Assembly: GCA_050010575.1 (NCBI GenBank)
Contig: JBEKKU010000064.1
Span: 1-13,235 of the forward strand
Origin: Palsa-1188 sp050010575
GTDB taxonomy: Bacteria; Bacillota; DSM-12270; Thermacetogeniales; Thermacetogeniaceae
Direction: 5' to 3'
DNA length: 13,235 bases
Shown piece by piece: positions 12,847 to 13,235 of the stretch. A program made the translations under genes and the position numbers. Numbering within the stretch: position 1 is the stretch's first letter; every line of letters starts with the position of its first letter. The notes under the pieces are model-generated. The model saw nothing but the letters and a program-made list of their open reading frames with translations. It was not told the origin of the DNA and ran no database searches.

Positions 12847-13235
12847 ATGAGCGACAGCGATCATGTCTTTGAGCTGCAGGATCTCTGGAAGGAGCGCCGG
12901 GATGCCCGGACCGGCAAGACCGTGTCTGTCCTGCAGGGAATCACCGCGCAGGTGGAGGCCGGGGCGCTGGTGACCATCGTGGGGCCCTCCGGCGCCGGCA
13001 AGAGCACGCTGCTCTCCCTGCTCAACCGCCTAGAGGACCCGGACCGGGGATACATCCGTTACCGGGGCCGGGACCTGGCCGATTGGAACGTGCTGGAGCT
13101 GCGGCGGCGGGTCGGCCTGGTCTTCCAGCAGCCGGTGATGCTGGACGGTACCGTGGAGGATAACCTGCTCTTCGGCCCGCGGCTTGCCAAAAGCGAGCGG
13201 CCGATCGACACTGCAGCCTTCCTGGAGCGGGCGGG
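12847..13235 (+). CDS. ABC transporter ATP-binding protein (3' truncated by window)
   Basis: About 129 residues are visible from ATG 12847, chosen because GAGG (12834-12837) is nine bases upstream; ATG 12838 is in frame but abuts the ribosome site. Walker A is GPSGAGKST, preceded by I-V, and the Q-loop is in L-V-F-Q-Q-P. The signature LSGGQ, Walker B and H-loop lie beyond the window. The text after the Q-loop (P-V-M-L-D-G-T-V-E-D-N-L-L-F-G-P) and the short size of the early part recall YbbL/FetA-type or phosphate-type importers/exporters; a YbbM-like (UPF0014) permease gene next door would settle the former. Codons here are very GC-rich compared with the central island. Confidence 0.9.
   Translation, partial: MSDSDHVFELQDLWKERRDARTGKTVSVLQGITAQVEAGALVTIVGPSGAGKSTLLSLLNRLEDPDRGYIRYRGRDLADWNVLELRRRVGLVFQQPVMLDGTVEDNLLFGPRLAKSERPIDTAAFLERA

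Noticed and set aside
1..13235. CRISPR arrays, tRNA or rRNA genes
   Set aside because: No regularly spaced repeats, and no tRNA- or rRNA-like conserved segments were seen on either strand.

Overview
The window looks like the chromosome of an anaerobic, low-to-mid GC Firmicute, probably a Peptococcaceae/Desulfotomaculum-like or other syntrophic or acetogenic clostridium. The reasons are strong GGAGG-type ribosome sites, frequent GTG and TTG starts, a copper-amine-oxidase 'stalk' domain protein, several acyl-CoA dehydrogenases and a sigma-54 activator of clostridial type. I infer this from gene content and style; no sequence comparison was run.

Left part (1-1404): the 3' end of a sensor histidine kinase, a terminator, a small secreted stalk-domain protein with a good sigma-A promoter, then about 440 bp without an intact gene. 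That gap holds a decayed fragment of the 3' end of a DinG-like helicase gene.

Centre (1405-10793), the metabolic island: a leftward acyl-CoA dehydrogenase has its own sigma-A promoter decorated with a tandem repeat and a palindrome. It diverges from a PAS-AAA+-HTH sigma-54 activator gene closed by a strong terminator. After about 500 bp of AT-rich regulatory DNA, with TGTGCA-type candidate activator sites and a textbook -24/-12 promoter (4683-4698), comes a rightward operon: CaiB/BaiF-type CoA transferase, second acyl-CoA dehydrogenase, fixA (EtfB), fixB (EtfA), fixC (ETF-quinone oxidoreductase type) and fixX (ferredoxin-like). Together these could load a carboxylic acid onto CoA, oxidise or reduce it at the alpha-beta position, and pass electrons between the acyl-CoA dehydrogenase, the quinone pool and perhaps NADH/ferredoxin. 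The electron-transfer proteins resemble E. coli FixABCX, the partner of carnitine metabolism. The dehydrogenases are of butyryl-CoA/short-chain type rather than CaiA type, so the substrate is open.

Right part (10794-13235): a probable IS3-type element remnant and a second, longer DinG C-terminal fragment, in the same orientation as the first, so DinG relics bracket the island. Then come a cold-shock protein, a YbaK-type aminoacyl-tRNA deacylase, a cysteine-less carboxymuconolactone-decarboxylase-fold protein, a 59-residue single-pass membrane protein and the start of an ABC-transporter ATPase. These genes are visibly more GC-rich than the regulator region, suggesting that the central island has a different history.
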